Assembly: GCA_025667525.1 (NCBI GenBank)
Contig: JANFOE010000587.1
Coordinates: 310,001-374,000, forward strand
Direction: 5' to 3'
Length of the DNA: 64,000 nt
Source of the DNA: Glebionis coronaria
Lineage: Eukaryota > Streptophyta > Magnoliopsida > Asterales > Asteraceae
The first letter of the stretch is position 1; each line of letters starts with the position of its first letter. The translations under genes were made by a program, and so were the position numbers. Of this stretch, positions 43,974-57,040 are shown one piece after another. The notes under the pieces were generated by a model that had not been told where the DNA came from, made no database searches, and saw only the letters and a list, made by a program, of their open reading frames with translations.

Positions 43974-46838
43974 ACATTTCAGTTTGCTTTTGATTTTTCC
44001 TTGTTCAAGTTTCTGTAAATCCCATTTTCAAGTTTAATGAAATTGAGTTTGAAATCTTGAAGAAAAGTCATTGGCCACTCTTGTTTACTGCTTTCATTTG
44101 TTATATGCTTTGTAGTTCTTAAAGTTCAAAACCTGTTTTCAAAAGAGGAGTGTGCAAAAGTTTGCATATTTCCTCATTTTCTTGATATTTTGCTAAGTCT
44201 TGTTCCAATCTTGGAATTCTTGGGCTATAGGGCTGATCATAGCATCCTAACTGAGTTGGTTAAGGTGTGGTGAGGCTTATAACTTGGGGATAATCAAGTG
44301 TGGGGTAACAAGTTTGCATTAATCAAGTTTTTCCAAGTTTCTGATTTTTATGATATTGTGCTTAACCCTTGTTGAATCTTAGCAGGCTTATTGTGGAAGC
44401 TTGTGCTTGTTCTTGCTAGCACATAAGCTCAAAATTCGTGGGTGTGGATGTACATCCATGAGGTTTGCATACTTAATCTCCAAATCTGCTAAAATTGTGA
44501 TTTTTGGTGATATTTGTATGAAACTGTTGTTCTTGTGAATTTTGTGGCTTGTTCTTGCTTGAATCTGTTTATTAGACTTGTTTTAGTGTTAATTGATGCT
44601 TGGTTGGCCTGAAATCTTGTTTTGCTTTTGAAAATCTTGATTTGAAAAAGTTAAAGGGGTGTTTGGGTCTACTGGTTTATGCTTGTAATTTGTTTTTGTG
44701 TTAAGGAAAGTTGTTGTTATTGCTTTGTATCTGCTATACCTTTGTTTGAGAGTGTTTTGCTGCAAGTTTTTGGTTTTGAACACTTGAATCAATCAATCTG
44801 CTATATAGACCTTGTTTCTGCTTGTTTTGACCTAGGATTTTGGGAACACTTAGTGTGTATGCATGCTTAGGGATAAAAGTGGTTTAAACAAAGTTAATAT
44901 AACCTGTTTTAAAGATTTGAGGTGTTGAAATTGGCTTGTGTGTCAAATACATCAGCAAAAGTAGAAAACTGCATGTGTTAGTGTTCATCAGTAACTTTCA
45001 TTGCTTGAATCTTGCTTAATTCTTTGAACCAGTGCATGAAACCTGTTTAGACTTGCTTCTTGGAGTTTATTATAGATTGTGTGTGCATTTGGTTGAATTT
45101 GGCTGGCTGATTTGTGCTAAAACTGCTCTTGAATGCTAAACTGCTTATTGTTCATGTCTGTATCATGTCTGATGAATGATTGATTAAACTGTATCAATTG
45201 GGTGTTTGTGATTGTGTTATTTTGATTGTTATTGACTCCTTTTGATCCAAAGATCAATTGGGTGCCTTTGTGAAATCTGAATCTCCAAAAAAGTCACTAA
45301 AGACAAAAAGTCAAAATAGTCAAGCAGTGGAAAAAGTTTCCACTGCTCAACATCCAAAACTAGCCCCTGCTAGTGCAATTTTGTCATCAGCTTATCAATA
45401 AGCTATTCTAGCTTATTCTGACTTGCAACAACTTATTTTTTGTAATAGATCTTCATTATTTGACCCATTTAAGTGAACTGGAGCTTATGAGACTTTGACT
45501 TTGACTTTTTACTAGAAAACCAACTTGTTTGACTTTTAACATAAGGGCTTATTTGATTTTCCAGCTTATTGAGTATGCTTATTTGAAAGGTCTTTGGTTT
45601 TTAAGCTTAGTTTTGTCAAAAGAAACATTTTGCAACTTGAATCAGCTTCTGAGGTAGTCTAGATCATAAAAACGACTATTTTGTCGTTTTGTGAATAAGT
45701 TTGTGACTTGTTTCTGGCTTATTAAGTGGGCTTATTTGAAATTTCTTTTTGCAGAAGTCTTTGTTAGGTCAAAAGAAGGTTGTGTGTTAAATTTTAGCTT
45801 ATGGCATCAGCTTATGGCTTAATGGGCCAAAAAGCCCATTAAGAATAAGCTGCTTATTATAAGTTAGCTTATTTCACATTTTCAGCTTTTGGGCCTTTGG
45901 AAAAAGTTGTTTAAAATCAAATTTTGAGTCAACCTGTGCTTTTTGGGCTTAATTTGAACACTTTTTCTTATTGGGCCTTAATTAAGCCCAATAAGGGACT
46001 GTTTTGGGTTTGGCCCATTTTCTAGGCCCAATAGGGGTATTTAGGTAATTTCACTTTCATTTCTGAGTTTTTTAGGTTAAATTAAGCTAGTCTGCAAGTT
46101 TTTAGAATTTTTTAGAATTTTTGGGTTTTTAATATTATTTTAATATTATTTTATTATTAAAAATTTAAAGTCTGATTTTCTAGGTTTTTATATTTTTCCT
46201 AGGTTCTAAATACTTAATTAGGATTTTTGCAACTTTCCAATTATTTTCTAGGTCTTTTAATTATTTTCTATAATTAATTTAAGATTTAATTGATTTTAGG
46301 AGTTTTTAATTGTTTAAAAATAGTTTTAATTGGTTTTAAAATTTTGAAAAATAGTTTTTAGCTTAATTAGAGTATTTTTGAGGTTTACAAACTTGAAAAT
46401 CTTGTTTAGGGCTTTTCAATAATTAATTTTGATTTTTAGGGCTTTAATTAACATTAAAAAGTCATTATCTAATTAATTAAAAGGTTTTTGCAAGTTTTGA
46501 TTTTTTGTAAACTCTTAGAATATTATTGTGGATTTTTAGTAATTTTTAGAAATTTTTAGGTTTAAATTTTAATTTTGGTGGTTTTACGACTTTACGTGTA
46601 GGCCTTTTTAGACTTAGTTTAATCCGTCTTCATAACCGTCATTTTCTTCTAACCCCTTTTCTATTTTTCTTTCCTCAAATATAATCACAAATTAATCCAT
46701 ATCATTACACACATAACACACTAGCCTCCTTGAGAACGAACTTACTTAGGGTCATTCACACACGGTTTTCCTAAATCGTCGTGCTCACTTGCCCTATTTT
46801 ACCTTCCTTTTCCTAAAGGGGTAATTTTACAACCATCA
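43974..46838 (+). repeat. 3' LTR of element B, second part
   Basis: Starts with the second ACATT and then matches 15191-18050. With the first part it gives 4243 bp, the same length as the 5' LTR. The LTR hairpin is at 45669-45690. Confidence 0.93.
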
Positions 46839-47197
46839 GTAACCCATTTCTAATAACTAGGATTGCGGGGAGAAAAAGTATTACACAATTTGGACGTATG
46901 AGTAGTGTTAGCATTGTGACTTGTACCAACAATGATCTTGTTTTTGCACTTAGCATGGAATGTATGACAATCAAGGATGACGAAGTTTACTCTAAGGGAC
47001 ATTTACTTGTTTCTATTCTTTGACCCTAAAAGTCACTTTTTGTGATGAAAATCATATATTATGTCTTTACACATCTTCGTAGTATGTTGCAAGTCTTTTA
47101 CTCTTCAATAAAGGTTAATAAATTTGAACTTTGGTGATGCTTAGATACTTTATTCTAGCATTGCGTGAGGGCACGACAATGGCTTAGTATGGGGGAG
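46839..47197 (+). other. Right TSD of B and the last internal segment of element A with its polypurine tract
   Basis: GTAAC (46839-46843), then noncoding A sequence related to the region before the 3' LTR in B and C, ending in the polypurine tract TAGTATGGGGGAG (47185-47197) next to the LTR. Confidence 0.88.
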
Positions 47198-50100
47198 TGA
47201 TGAGATGGCATTTACACATGATCTCATCGTTCTTTTCGGGCTTTTAATGCATAAAAATGTCATAAAATACCATATATATGCTTGTGTTTGTTTACTTGTG
47301 TATTTTAGGTATGGATATCGTGAAAAAGACAAAAGATCACAAGTTACAAGGAAAAACGGACACGAGAAACGAAGCCGTACAAAGAACCGGGCCCTAATCA
47401 TGGAAAATTCAACAAAAACCCTTGAAGACTTGAAGACAAACAAGATTGATCCTCATTCATTGAAGAAATGACACTTAAAACCCTTGTATAGTCATAATTA
47501 CAAGTTTGGTCCCTTAAGTTTGTCAAAATTACACAAAAGGTCCCTCAACTTTGAAGAAATGGCAAGATTAGTCCCTCAACAATTTCAAATTGTCAATTAT
47601 GGTCCCTCATCAAGCCAAAGATACATTGAAGACCTTTGAAGATCAAAAATGTCCAAGATCAGTCCTTCAAATATGCAAAAGTTCCAAAAATAACCCTTGA
47701 TACACCTTTTGGAAAGTTTTGTGCAAAAAATGTCAAGTTGTGAAAGTTGTTACAAGTATAAATGGGCGCTGATAGACTTTTAAACACAAATGCAAAAAGA
47801 AAGGAAATATAAGGACTAAAGGTGTGCATTGAAACTTTCAAACACACAAACACGCGCCAAACAAAACCAATCCCCCAAAATCAGATCAAAAGTTACTACT
47901 GTTCACCCCAAGAACCCAGTAACTATCTTCATTAAAACAAAGGGTAAAATGAAATTACCTTTTCCCACACTTGATTCACACGCCTATAATCTCATCCCAA
48001 CCTTAAAACACTCACTCCCACTCACCAAGAGGCCCACTACCAAAATCGTTTCACCATCATGTGACAACTTCCTCACCAAGGCTTGCCACGTGTCAAGATC
48101 AACAGCCCGCATCATTTGCTTCATATCAAAGCTTCTATAAACGGTTTGGATGCATTTGGACAGCTCACACCAAGAAAACGTCTAGAAGGACTTAGGGCAT
48201 TTAGGGAATTTCACTTCTAGGGTTTGTGAATAGTGTTTAGCCAGGCATTTGCCTATAAAAGGAGACCTCAACATGTGAGAGTCCCTTTGTTCCAGATTTT
48301 AGCTTTAAATCTTTGTAATTCCTTTTTATGAAATAAAGTTTGAATTTCTTAAAATTTTGAGTTCTAATCTGTTATTTATAAAAGTTTGGTGTTTGAGAAG
48401 CTAAAATCTGAGTTCCATTATCTTGTTTGAAGGTTTTTGAGGAAAGGTTTTAAGTGATAAAGCTTGTGCATCAAAAATCAGAAAGTTGGCATTATTTTGA
48501 TCTCACCTTGTGGTTTGTTCTTCTTAGCAGCTTGGAAGCTGGTACTTGTTCTGCTAGTACCTAAGCTCAAACAATCCAGGGCCTGGATGTAGGTCTTGGA
48601 GGTTTGCATCCTTCTCCCTTTTCATTTTCTCTTTTATTTTTCTGAATTTGGTGATTATTTCATGTTTATGCTTGAATCTGTGTTATTGTGGTTGATTATT
48701 GTTGATTTGGCTTGGTTTGATGTTATTGAGGTGTTATTGATCTGATTTGTGGGTTAAATCTTCAAAAGCCTTTGAAAATTTGTGGAATCAAGTTTTAAAA
48801 GGGTGTTTGGGTTTACTGCATAAGTTAGGATTGTGGTTTGTTAAGTGCTTGTGTTGTGGTAGCAAGTGTTGGTATCTGTTATTTAGGTGCTAGTGTTCAT
48901 TTGTTTGCAGGTTTGAAGGTTTGAAACACATAGATTCCTAATTTGGGTATAAAATCTTTAATACTTGGTAAAATTGGCTAGGATTTTGAGGACACCTAGA
49001 TCTAAGTTTAGGCTAGGGCTAACAAGTGCTAAATCTTAGTTAATCACATCAGGGAAGAAGGATTTGAGGCTTGAAATTGGATCAAGTGTCAAGTATATCA
49101 GCAAACTTGTTTCTGCATATGTTCATTGTTCATCAGTAACTTCTAGTGCTTTGATCTTGTTATTTACTTTGATTCAGTGTTTGATTCTTGTTGCTTTGTG
49201 TTTGTTCTTAGTTTATATAGCTTGTGTATGCATCCTGTTTAGTTTGGTTGGCTTATTGTGGCTAAATCTGCTTATTAAGTGCTTAACTGCTTATTTCCAT
49301 ATCTGGTGCATATCTGGTGACTGTTTGGTTTATTGTGGCTTATTGTGTGAACCAATTTGTGATTTTATTGTTGCTATTGACTTCTTGTGATTCACTGATC
49401 ACAAGGGTGCCTTTGTTTCCAATTGAATCAAACCAGAACTCTCAAATAAGCTTGGTCAAATAGTCAAAGCAATGGGAACTCCTTTCCCCTGCTAGTTACC
49501 ACTGATAGTGTAAAACTGGTGTCAGCTTATCAATAAGCTATAATAGCTTATTCCAACCTGCAACAACTTTGTTTTTGTAATAGGTGCTCATATTTTGACC
49601 CATTTGTTCATACTGGAGCATTTGGATGTTTGACTTTAGGGTTTGACTAGAAAACCAACTCCATTGACTTTTTCATAAGTTCATTTGTGCTTATTCTGGC
49701 TTATTGGTTGTGCTTATTGGATTTTTGTTGATTGATTTTGCTTATTGAGTCCATTTGAAAGCTTTTGCAAGTTGAATCAAGTCCTGAGGTGCCCTAAATC
49801 TCTAAAACGACTATTTTGTCGTTTTGTGAAATAATACTTTGCTTATTTCTGGCTTATTGAGTGAGCTTTTTCAAAAATTCTTTTTATAGATCTCATAAGC
49901 ATCCCAAAAGAAGGTTGTGTGTCAAATTAGAGCTTATGGCATTAGCTTATGGCTTAATGGGCTGAAAAGCCCAATAAGAATAAGCTGAGTGTTAAATAAG
50001 CTGTGATAAGCTCATTTTCAGCTTTTAGGCCTTTAGAGTTTTGTTCTTAGAATTGAATTTTAAGTCAGATAGGGCTTTTCCAAGTCAATTGGGCCAAGTT

Positions 50101-50965
50101 TGACTTTTTTGGCCCAAAAGCCCAATTTGGTTGACTGTTTTTGGTTTTGGACCATTTGAGGGCCCAATAGGGGTATTTTGGTAAATTCAGTTTGATTTTC
50201 TGATTATTTAGGTTAAAATAAACTAGTTTGCAAGTTTTTAGAATTTTTTATAATTTTTGGATTTTTAATATTATTTTATTATTATTTTGTTATTATTTTT
50301 AAAAATTCCCATTTTCCAACTTTTTACATTTTTCTTAGGTTTAATACATTAAAATAGGAATTTAGCAACTTTTAGAATAATTTTATCTCTTTTAGATTAA
50401 TTTTTATAATTATTTTAAGTTTTAATAGTTTTTAAATCATTTTAAATAGTTTTTATTAGTTTTAAAAATTTCTAAAAATAGTTTTTAATCTTTTTAGGTC
50501 ATTTTAGAGGTTTACCAATTGAAAAATCTTTATTTAGGCTTTTTGATAATTTATTTGATTTTTAGGGCTTTAATTAGCATTTAAAAATTGAATATTTAAA
50601 TATTTAAAAGGTTTGAAATTTTTTTGATCATTGGTATACTCTTAGTTTATTATTTTTGATTTTTGGTGAATTTTTGGTAATTTTTAGAATTTATTTTTAT
50701 TTTTGTGGTTTTTAGGGTTCTACGTCTTAACTTTCTAGTAGTGTTTATTTTTATTTTTACGTCTTCGTCATCTTCTTTTCTCATCCCCTTCTAAACCAAT
50801 CATTAATCACAAACATTTAACAAATTTCTCATACACATATACCTCCTTGGGAAACGAACTTTCATTTCATTAAGGGTCATTAACACTTGATTTTTCCTAA
50901 AGACATTTGTTTGATACTTACCACTTTTACGCCTTTTTCCTAAGAGGTGTAATTTACCACAATCA
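47198..50965 (+). repeat. 3' LTR of element A
   Basis: 3768 bp, TGATGAGATGG to CACAATCA. TATA box 48254-48261; LTR hairpin 49804-49825. It lacks the SINE carried by the 5' LTR. Confidence 0.93.
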
Positions 50966-51426
50966 ATCCCACACATCTTGCTCTATGTATGTCCATTTAG
51001 TTAACGGGGATATGTTTTTTAGCATGAATTTCATCCTTAGTTTTGTTTTGAAGGCCTTCCACTTGATAGCACATGATAAAAGTGTCGGTTTTTTAATCAG
51101 TTTATCATTTTGTAGTCTAAAATGTGCCTGATATAAACATGTTATAAGTTAATACATTAACGAAGTTAGAATATAATAGAATTAGTGATGGAGGATGCCA
51201 TACCATAATATCTGACCATAAAAAGTCCTTTTATGACGGTTTCACAGCCTTCTAGTTCTTTATGAGGTTAGAAATTAGTCTCCTAGTTCGAGTGCCTGCA
51301 TACTTTCCAAACAGAAATTGCCACTTTCCTACGGCTTGCCCAAATTTATTGAATTCTACAGATTCGCCATCTGGAAGATCTTGAATTTAATTGATTCCTC
51401 TGATTCTTCTTTGTGCGGGAGGGTCC
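50966..51426 (-). pseudogene. Upstream TNPA-like exons of the CACTA gene
   Basis: Exon about 51426-51190 encodes a peptide with LPDGESVEFNKFGQAVGKW and FGKYAG, the TNPA/Transposase_24 signature. It has two in-frame stops, where a Trp (N-stop-K) and a Leu (S-stop-K) codon would be expected. A second exon, about 51090 to 50966, continues across the element A insertion into 3802-3746: with the nest and one ATCCC removed, the frame reads EQDVWDQLCLNENTAAKN without a break. The two right-flank bases before the junction complete codons on the left flank. Confidence 0.75.
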
Positions 51427-52146
51427 TAAATATCAAGTACAAACCGAATGAGTCATGAAAGCTAACAATTAAGCCAATAAGTTTCTATCTAAACACAATT
51501 ATTACCAACTAACAACAAGATCTGTACCGACTATAATTCCTATATGTCATTTCAGGTATGTTTTATTTTTATGGTTCCTGCTAAATTTTTTGTTTAGTTC
51601 AAATAGTAAAGTAGCCTCTCCGAAACATTCTCATAATTTTTCACCTTTTAAGTACTGTTACAAGTACCTTAAGTAAAACCATACGACATTATATACACCA
51701 GTACGTAGACTATGCCAAGTAGAACTTCTAAAGCAAATAACCAACGAGGCCTTGAATCAGTACCTTAAGTAAACCATTGTTCGGCTGGCTGCATATTTTT
51801 ATACTAGCTGTCTGCCTTTTTTAGAAACCAGTATGCTTGAGAGATATGAAAGTCTCAACCACAACTATACCTTAAGGGGTCGTTGGTCGTTACTCTGGTA
51901 TGATTTTCAAGCAGTCCAAGTCCCACATGTACTATGCCATTTCACAGAGTGTGTATACTAAAGCTATTAATAGGATTGTTATTATAGAACCCCAACTGTA
52001 ATCTTATAAGCAGTATGACTATATGATACGACTATATGGTTGATTGTAATTTAGATAAGTTATGGCCATAACAAAGCATATTGTCCTAAACAACTACAAC
52101 ACAGACTATTAATAGATGTTAATTAGTATTCACCACTTTTATATAG

Positions 52147-52268
52147 TAAGGGGGTGTTTGGTTTAGCTTATACATGGGCTTACAAGCTTATTTGATTTCG
52201 GCTAATAACATAAGCCTGAGTATTTTAGCTTATAAGACAACATATAGACCTAAACAAACACCCCTTAA
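52147..52268. mobile_element. Small Tourist-like MITE with TAA duplication
   Basis: 116-bp body (52150-52265) with ends GGGGGTGTTTGGTTTAG and, inverted, AGGGGTGTTTGTTTAGG, flanked by TAA (52147-52149 and 52266-52268). A 3-bp TAA TSD and GGGTGTTTGG ends fit PIF/Harbinger MITEs. Confidence 0.6.
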
Positions 52269-52739
52269 ATGTTACTTAAATCAATAAGACACACGCATGT
52301 GCATCTAAAGTCTAAACCTAACAACATCTAAACAATAAAATCATATATAGAACAAGAAAGTATATTTAATTACAAACAAATAGAGTATGATAGATAGCTA
52401 TACCATCTTTGGTTGCTCGTCTAAAAATAATTTCTTTAATTCGTTGATGAGATTTGGTTATTGGTGGTTTAGGTTTAGGAATCGTGCCCTTTTTATATAC
52501 CATTCTTAGGCGGGATTTGAGTTAGGGATCAAGAAACATCGGGAGAAGATGAAAAATTGGAGGGATATTGAATTAATTTGGAGGGCGGATTTGTAGCGAT
52601 TGAAATTAAAGATCATCATTGTTCAAAAAATTGAAATAACATATCTTGGGTATCCTGGAAATAATTTGGAGGGATGTTGAATTAATTTTGGAGGCCTGAT
52701 TTGTAGCAGATTTGTTGAAGTTTATGATAGAGTGAAGGT

Positions 52740-53060
52740 AGGAAGTTTTAATTAGTATTTTTTTGTAGTTTATAACTTATAAATTAAAATTGTATTTTAT
52801 TTGTGTTTTATAAAAAATTAAATTTGTGTTTTATAAAAAAAATTAATTTGTTGTAAAAATTAAAATTGTATTTTATTAAAATTGTATTTTATTTAAATAT
52901 TTTATAAAAAATTAAAATTGTATTTTATTTAAATATTTTATAAAAAATTAAAATTGTATTTTATTTAAATATTAAATATTAAATTTGTGTTTTATAAAAA
53001 ATTAATTTGTTTTAAAAAATAAAAAAAATATTAAATTTGTAAATAATTTCAAATTAAGTA
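52740..53060. repeat. AT-rich degenerate tandem repeat
   Basis: Repeated TTAAAATTGTATTTTATTTA and TTTATAAAAAATTAA units of about 40 bp. Confidence 0.75.
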
Positions 53061-53263
53061 GTTGTAAAAAAGTACTATAAACGAAAGAGATTCTAACCGA
53101 CTTACAAGTCTAAACGAATGAGATCATCCATTGAAAAAAAAGTGATGTACTATACAAAATACAACGCTTCCTGAAATATTAAAAAAAACAGATCAACTAG
53201 TTATGACTTTTATAATAATATATGAGTATTATTATCTTGAATTTTTATACGAACAAGGTTTTT

Positions 53264-56200
53264 TCAATCTTCTTGTCCTTCTTGGTGATCGGATCTCAAG
53301 TAAATTGTATCAGAAAGAACAGGATCCGATTGAACACCAATAGAAAAAGGAGGTAGCTCGTCAAACTTATTGTAATCGTCTTCGTCAACATCATCGACGC
53401 CAACTATACTCCGTTTACTCTGTAGGACAATGTGCCATCTCTTGTCTAATGGGTCTTGAACATAGAATACTTGATCAACTTGTTTTGCTAAAATGAATTT
53501 ATCAGACGGATATCCATTTGTAGATATATTAACACACGTGAAACCGTCGTTATCAACTCTAACACCTGAATTCATATTATCGATCCATCTACACTTGAAT
53601 ACCGATATAACAACCGTATGTAATCCAATTCCCAAATTTCTTCAATGAAACCATAATATGACTCTTTTGCGATTTTTTTCCTCGATGAATTTGGCGTTGC
53701 TGCTATTACTGTCACTCCACTATTTTGAACAGTACTATTATTATCTTGTCTCTTGGTATAGAACGTATACCCGTTAATGTCGTAGCCTTTATATTAAAGT
53801 ACACGACGTGGACGGTGCCCTAGTTGTATAACGTCTTGGTCTACATCTGAAAGACATATATCAGTTACTTTTTCTGCCAACCATTGTGAAAAAAAAATTT
53901 GGTGCTCGGCTTCCAAAAACCGTTGTTCTCGTCTACCAGTTTTTATTGCTAATTCCTTCATGTGCTCTTGTATGTATGGTTCAATACATGTCATGCTTTG
54001 CAATACTGTATAATGTGCTTGTTCAAACTCTTCAGGGTTGGGATTGATATCTTTGAGCCCAATTGTCCCCACCCCTGCAAGTCTACCTTGATGTCGCGGT
54101 TGCGGAAGGCCAATATCAGCGACATCATCCATATAGTTTGTAGAAAACTAAACCACTTCTTCGGCTGCATACCCTTGAATAATACTACCCTCTGGCCGAT
54201 ATCTGCTCCTTACATATCCTTTTAAGAACCCCATATACCTCTCAAATGGATACATATATCGTAGGAAAACAGGACCAACAATCTTTATTTCCTCAACAAT
54301 ATGAGATACGAGGTGAACCATGACATCAAAGAAAGAAGGTGGAAAGTTCATCTCAAGTTGACAAAGAATAAGAATAATATCACGTTGAATTTCCTCCAGC
54401 TTTTCATGATCAAGAACTTTTAAATGAATCATGCTAAAAAATAGACACAACTTTGTAATTGTCTGTCGCACTTGAGGTGTCAGCAATCCACGAATAGCGA
54501 TTGGAATCATTTGCGTCAATAATACATGACAATCATGAGATTTCATACCAAGCAACTTCAAATCTTTCATTGAGACCAAACTCTTAATGTTAGAAAAATA
54601 GCCGGACGGAACCTTTAAACTAGGGGTGGCAATTTTAGACCCGACACGAAACCCGACCTGAAACCGACACGAAAATTAACAAGTTCGGGTTGAATATATT
54701 AAATATTAGGTCAGGTTTGGGTCGGCCTATCTGGCCTATTTATTAAACAGGTTAGGTTTGGGTTGGAAAAAAATTAAGCAGGTCGACCCGACAACCCGTT
54801 TAAGATTTTTTCCTTATATTAAAAACGATTAATATTTTACCATACGTGTTTACTAGGTTAAACATACCGAACATAAACACATTTAACATGTTTAACACGT
54901 CTAATGTGCCTACTTTTATATATAGAACTTGTTAAATGGATCAATATATAAACCCGTTTAACCTATTCAACCTATGTAACATTTTTAACGTCAACCTAAA
55001 TATATATATATATGGGTTAAATGGGTTAGGTTCGGTTTATGTGTAAACGGGTTAGGGTTGACATAACTGACCCGATTATTTAAATGGGTTAGGTTTGGGT
55101 TGGGATTTTCTGACCCGCCAACCTGACAACCCGAACGCGCTAACCCGAACCCGACACGACTTGCCACCCCTACTTTAAACCATTTAAGCATTCAAAAAAT
55201 GAGGTTTTTTCCGCCTTTGACAAAGTGTAACAAGCTGGAGGCAAATACATTTTTTTCCCATTCGTCTCTTGTGGTGCAAGCTCTTCTCTAATTCTCATCG
55301 CGAGCATGTTGTTTCGAGCATTAACACCATCTTTTGTTTTTCCAGGAATATTCAATAATAACCTAACAAGCTTTCGCAAACATTTTACTCGATATGCATC
55401 ACATCAAGGCAATGCCGGACAATAATATGTGTCCAATACTTTAAATCCCAAAATATAGATTTTTTTCCAGATACGTTTAGTAGCATGTTTAACATTTTTT
55501 CCAAAGGTAATGTCTAAGCCGACAACTTGGCATAACGTAGCATATCCGTCCATACGTTTGGGCATGGATTTATCCTCCGATGTACCATCAAATAGATTTG
55601 CTTTTTTACGGTACGGGTGATGTCTGTCCAGCGCCCTTCGATGCCCCATATATATTGTTTTCCTACAATTAGTCAACCATCGGGAGTGGGTGTCATTTTC
55701 ACAAACAGGACATGCCTTTTGCCCTTTCGTAGCATACCCCGACAAGTTAGCGTACGCAGGAAAATCATTTATGGTACAATAAATCATGGCAAACAGCCGG
55801 AACCTCTCTTTTTTGTACGCATCATAGATTTCAAGGCCTGTTTCCCATAAATCAATCATGTCATCAATTAGCGGGCGCAAGTACACATCAATGTCATTCC
55901 CTGGTTGTTTCGGACCTTGAATTAATAATGACATCATGATGTATTTCCGTTTCATGCATAACCAAGGTGGAAGATTGTATATACATAAAAGAACAGGCCA
56001 AGTGCTGTGACGACTACTCAAGCTTCTGAATGGATTAATTCCATCTGAACAAAGTCCAAACCGTATGTTTCTGATCTCAGAACCAAATTCTTTAAAATCA
56101 CGATCGATATTTTTCCATTGAGGAGAGTCAGCAACATGTCTCATTTTCCCATCAATTTTACGTTCTTCAGCATACCAACGCATCAATTTGGCATCCTTTG

Positions 56201-57020
56201 GGTTTGCGTATAACTTTTTCAATCTAGGTTTGACTGGAAGATACCACAAAAGTTTAGCAGGAGGACCATTCTTTGTCACATCACTATCAAGTTCCGTTAG
56301 AGGCTTATGCTTATACCTCGATACCTTACATACAGGGCACTCATGTAGGTCTTTATAAGCTTTTCGGTACAATATACAATCGTTGCGACATGCGTGTATT
56401 CTTTCTACCGCCAATCCCATCGGACATGTTAGTTTTTTCGCCTGATATGTCGTAACGGGCATGTCGTTATCTGCAGGTAACGCTTCATGGAACACATCTA
56501 ATAGGGCAGTAAAGCTTACATCACTCCAATTACTTTTTGATTTTAAGTCCAACAACCTCAGAACTAAAGAAAGTTTGGTAAACGTCTTACAACCTTCATA
56601 CACTGGTTTTTCTGCATCGACAAACACTTGCTCTAATTTTTTAGCCTGCTTTTCATCAGCATTACTTTTCACGTCTTCCAACATCCCTTCCAGATTATCT
56701 CGATGCTTATCGTCATTACCAAAATTCTCATCCATATTAGAGTCCGAAACAATTGTGTCATTATCAACTTGCGGTTCTATCTCACCATGAAGTTTCCAAC
56801 ATGTATAATTTGTGTCAAAGCCGTTCTCTATCAAATGATATCTAACTGTGGCAGACTTATCATACGACTTATTATTTCTACACCTTACACATGGACAAGA
56901 AATTAGTGTTTCTCCTCTACTTTTTCGATGAGCCTCAGCACACTTGATAAATTCAGCCAACCCTTTCACATAAGCGGGAGTACAACGATCTATATCGTAC
57001 ATCCATGTTTCACGATCCAT
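53264..57020 (-). pseudogene. TNP2-type (TNPD) transposase of a CACTA transposon
   Basis: ATG at 57020, just after a TTTTTTTCAG splice acceptor. Domains in order: transposase-associated N-terminus with a CPCVRCRNN zinc-binding motif (MDRETWMYD start); TNP2 core (57020-55404) with CPVCKVSRYK and KGQKACPVCEND; a DUF4218-like part (54579-54148); a GLKDINPNPEE segment (54132-53794); and a DUF4216-like C-terminus (53635-53264). Breaks seen: a stop and frameshift just after 55404, a hAT MITE at 54621-55172, a TAA near 53791, and a 1-base deletion near 53615. The enzyme would cut CACTA ends; this copy is dead. Domain names come from recognised motifs. Confidence 0.88.
54613..55180. mobile_element. 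hAT-type MITE inside the TNP2 gene
   Basis: Body 54621-55172 with perfect 12-bp terminal inverted repeats TAGGGGTGGCAA / TTGCCACCCCTA and an exact 8-bp TSD CTTTAAAC (54613-54620, 55173-55180). The interior has GGGTTAGGTT/AACCCGACCC motifs and no coding capacity. Confidence 0.95.
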
Positions 57021-57040
57021 CTGAAAAAAAGAACACCCAA

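Larger units (their letters stand above)
13808..46838 (+). mobile_element. Element B: full-length but defective Athila-like retrotransposon nested in A
   Basis: It starts TGATGAGACTGC and ends AACCATCA with TSD GTAAC. Both LTRs are 4243 bp when element C (27675-43973) and one TSD copy are removed from the 3' LTR. By eye they differ at roughly 30-40 sites. The gag-pol frame is broken twice. It is inserted in the post-ORF region of A, same orientation. Confidence 0.93.
3803..50965 (+). mobile_element. Element A: Athila-like LTR retrotransposon, gag-protease only, hosting the nest
   Basis: The outer element starts TGATGAGATGG and ends CACAATCA, with a 5-bp TSD ATCCC. Without the inserted element B it has two LTRs of about 3.77 kb (excluding a SINE in the 5' copy) and an internal part of about 6.3 kb (7829-13807 plus 46844-47197). 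It keeps the PBS, leader, a long gag-protease ORF and the polypurine tract, but has no RT, RNase H or integrase. It interrupts an exon of the CACTA TNPA-like gene. By eye its two LTRs differ at about 45 sites. Confidence 0.93.
51427..53263 (-). other. Noncoding CACTA DNA between TNPA-like and TNP2 genes
   Basis: No convincing ORF. It contains a small MITE (52150-52265) and an AT-rich tandem block (52740-53060), both listed separately. I recognise nothing else. Confidence 0.5.
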
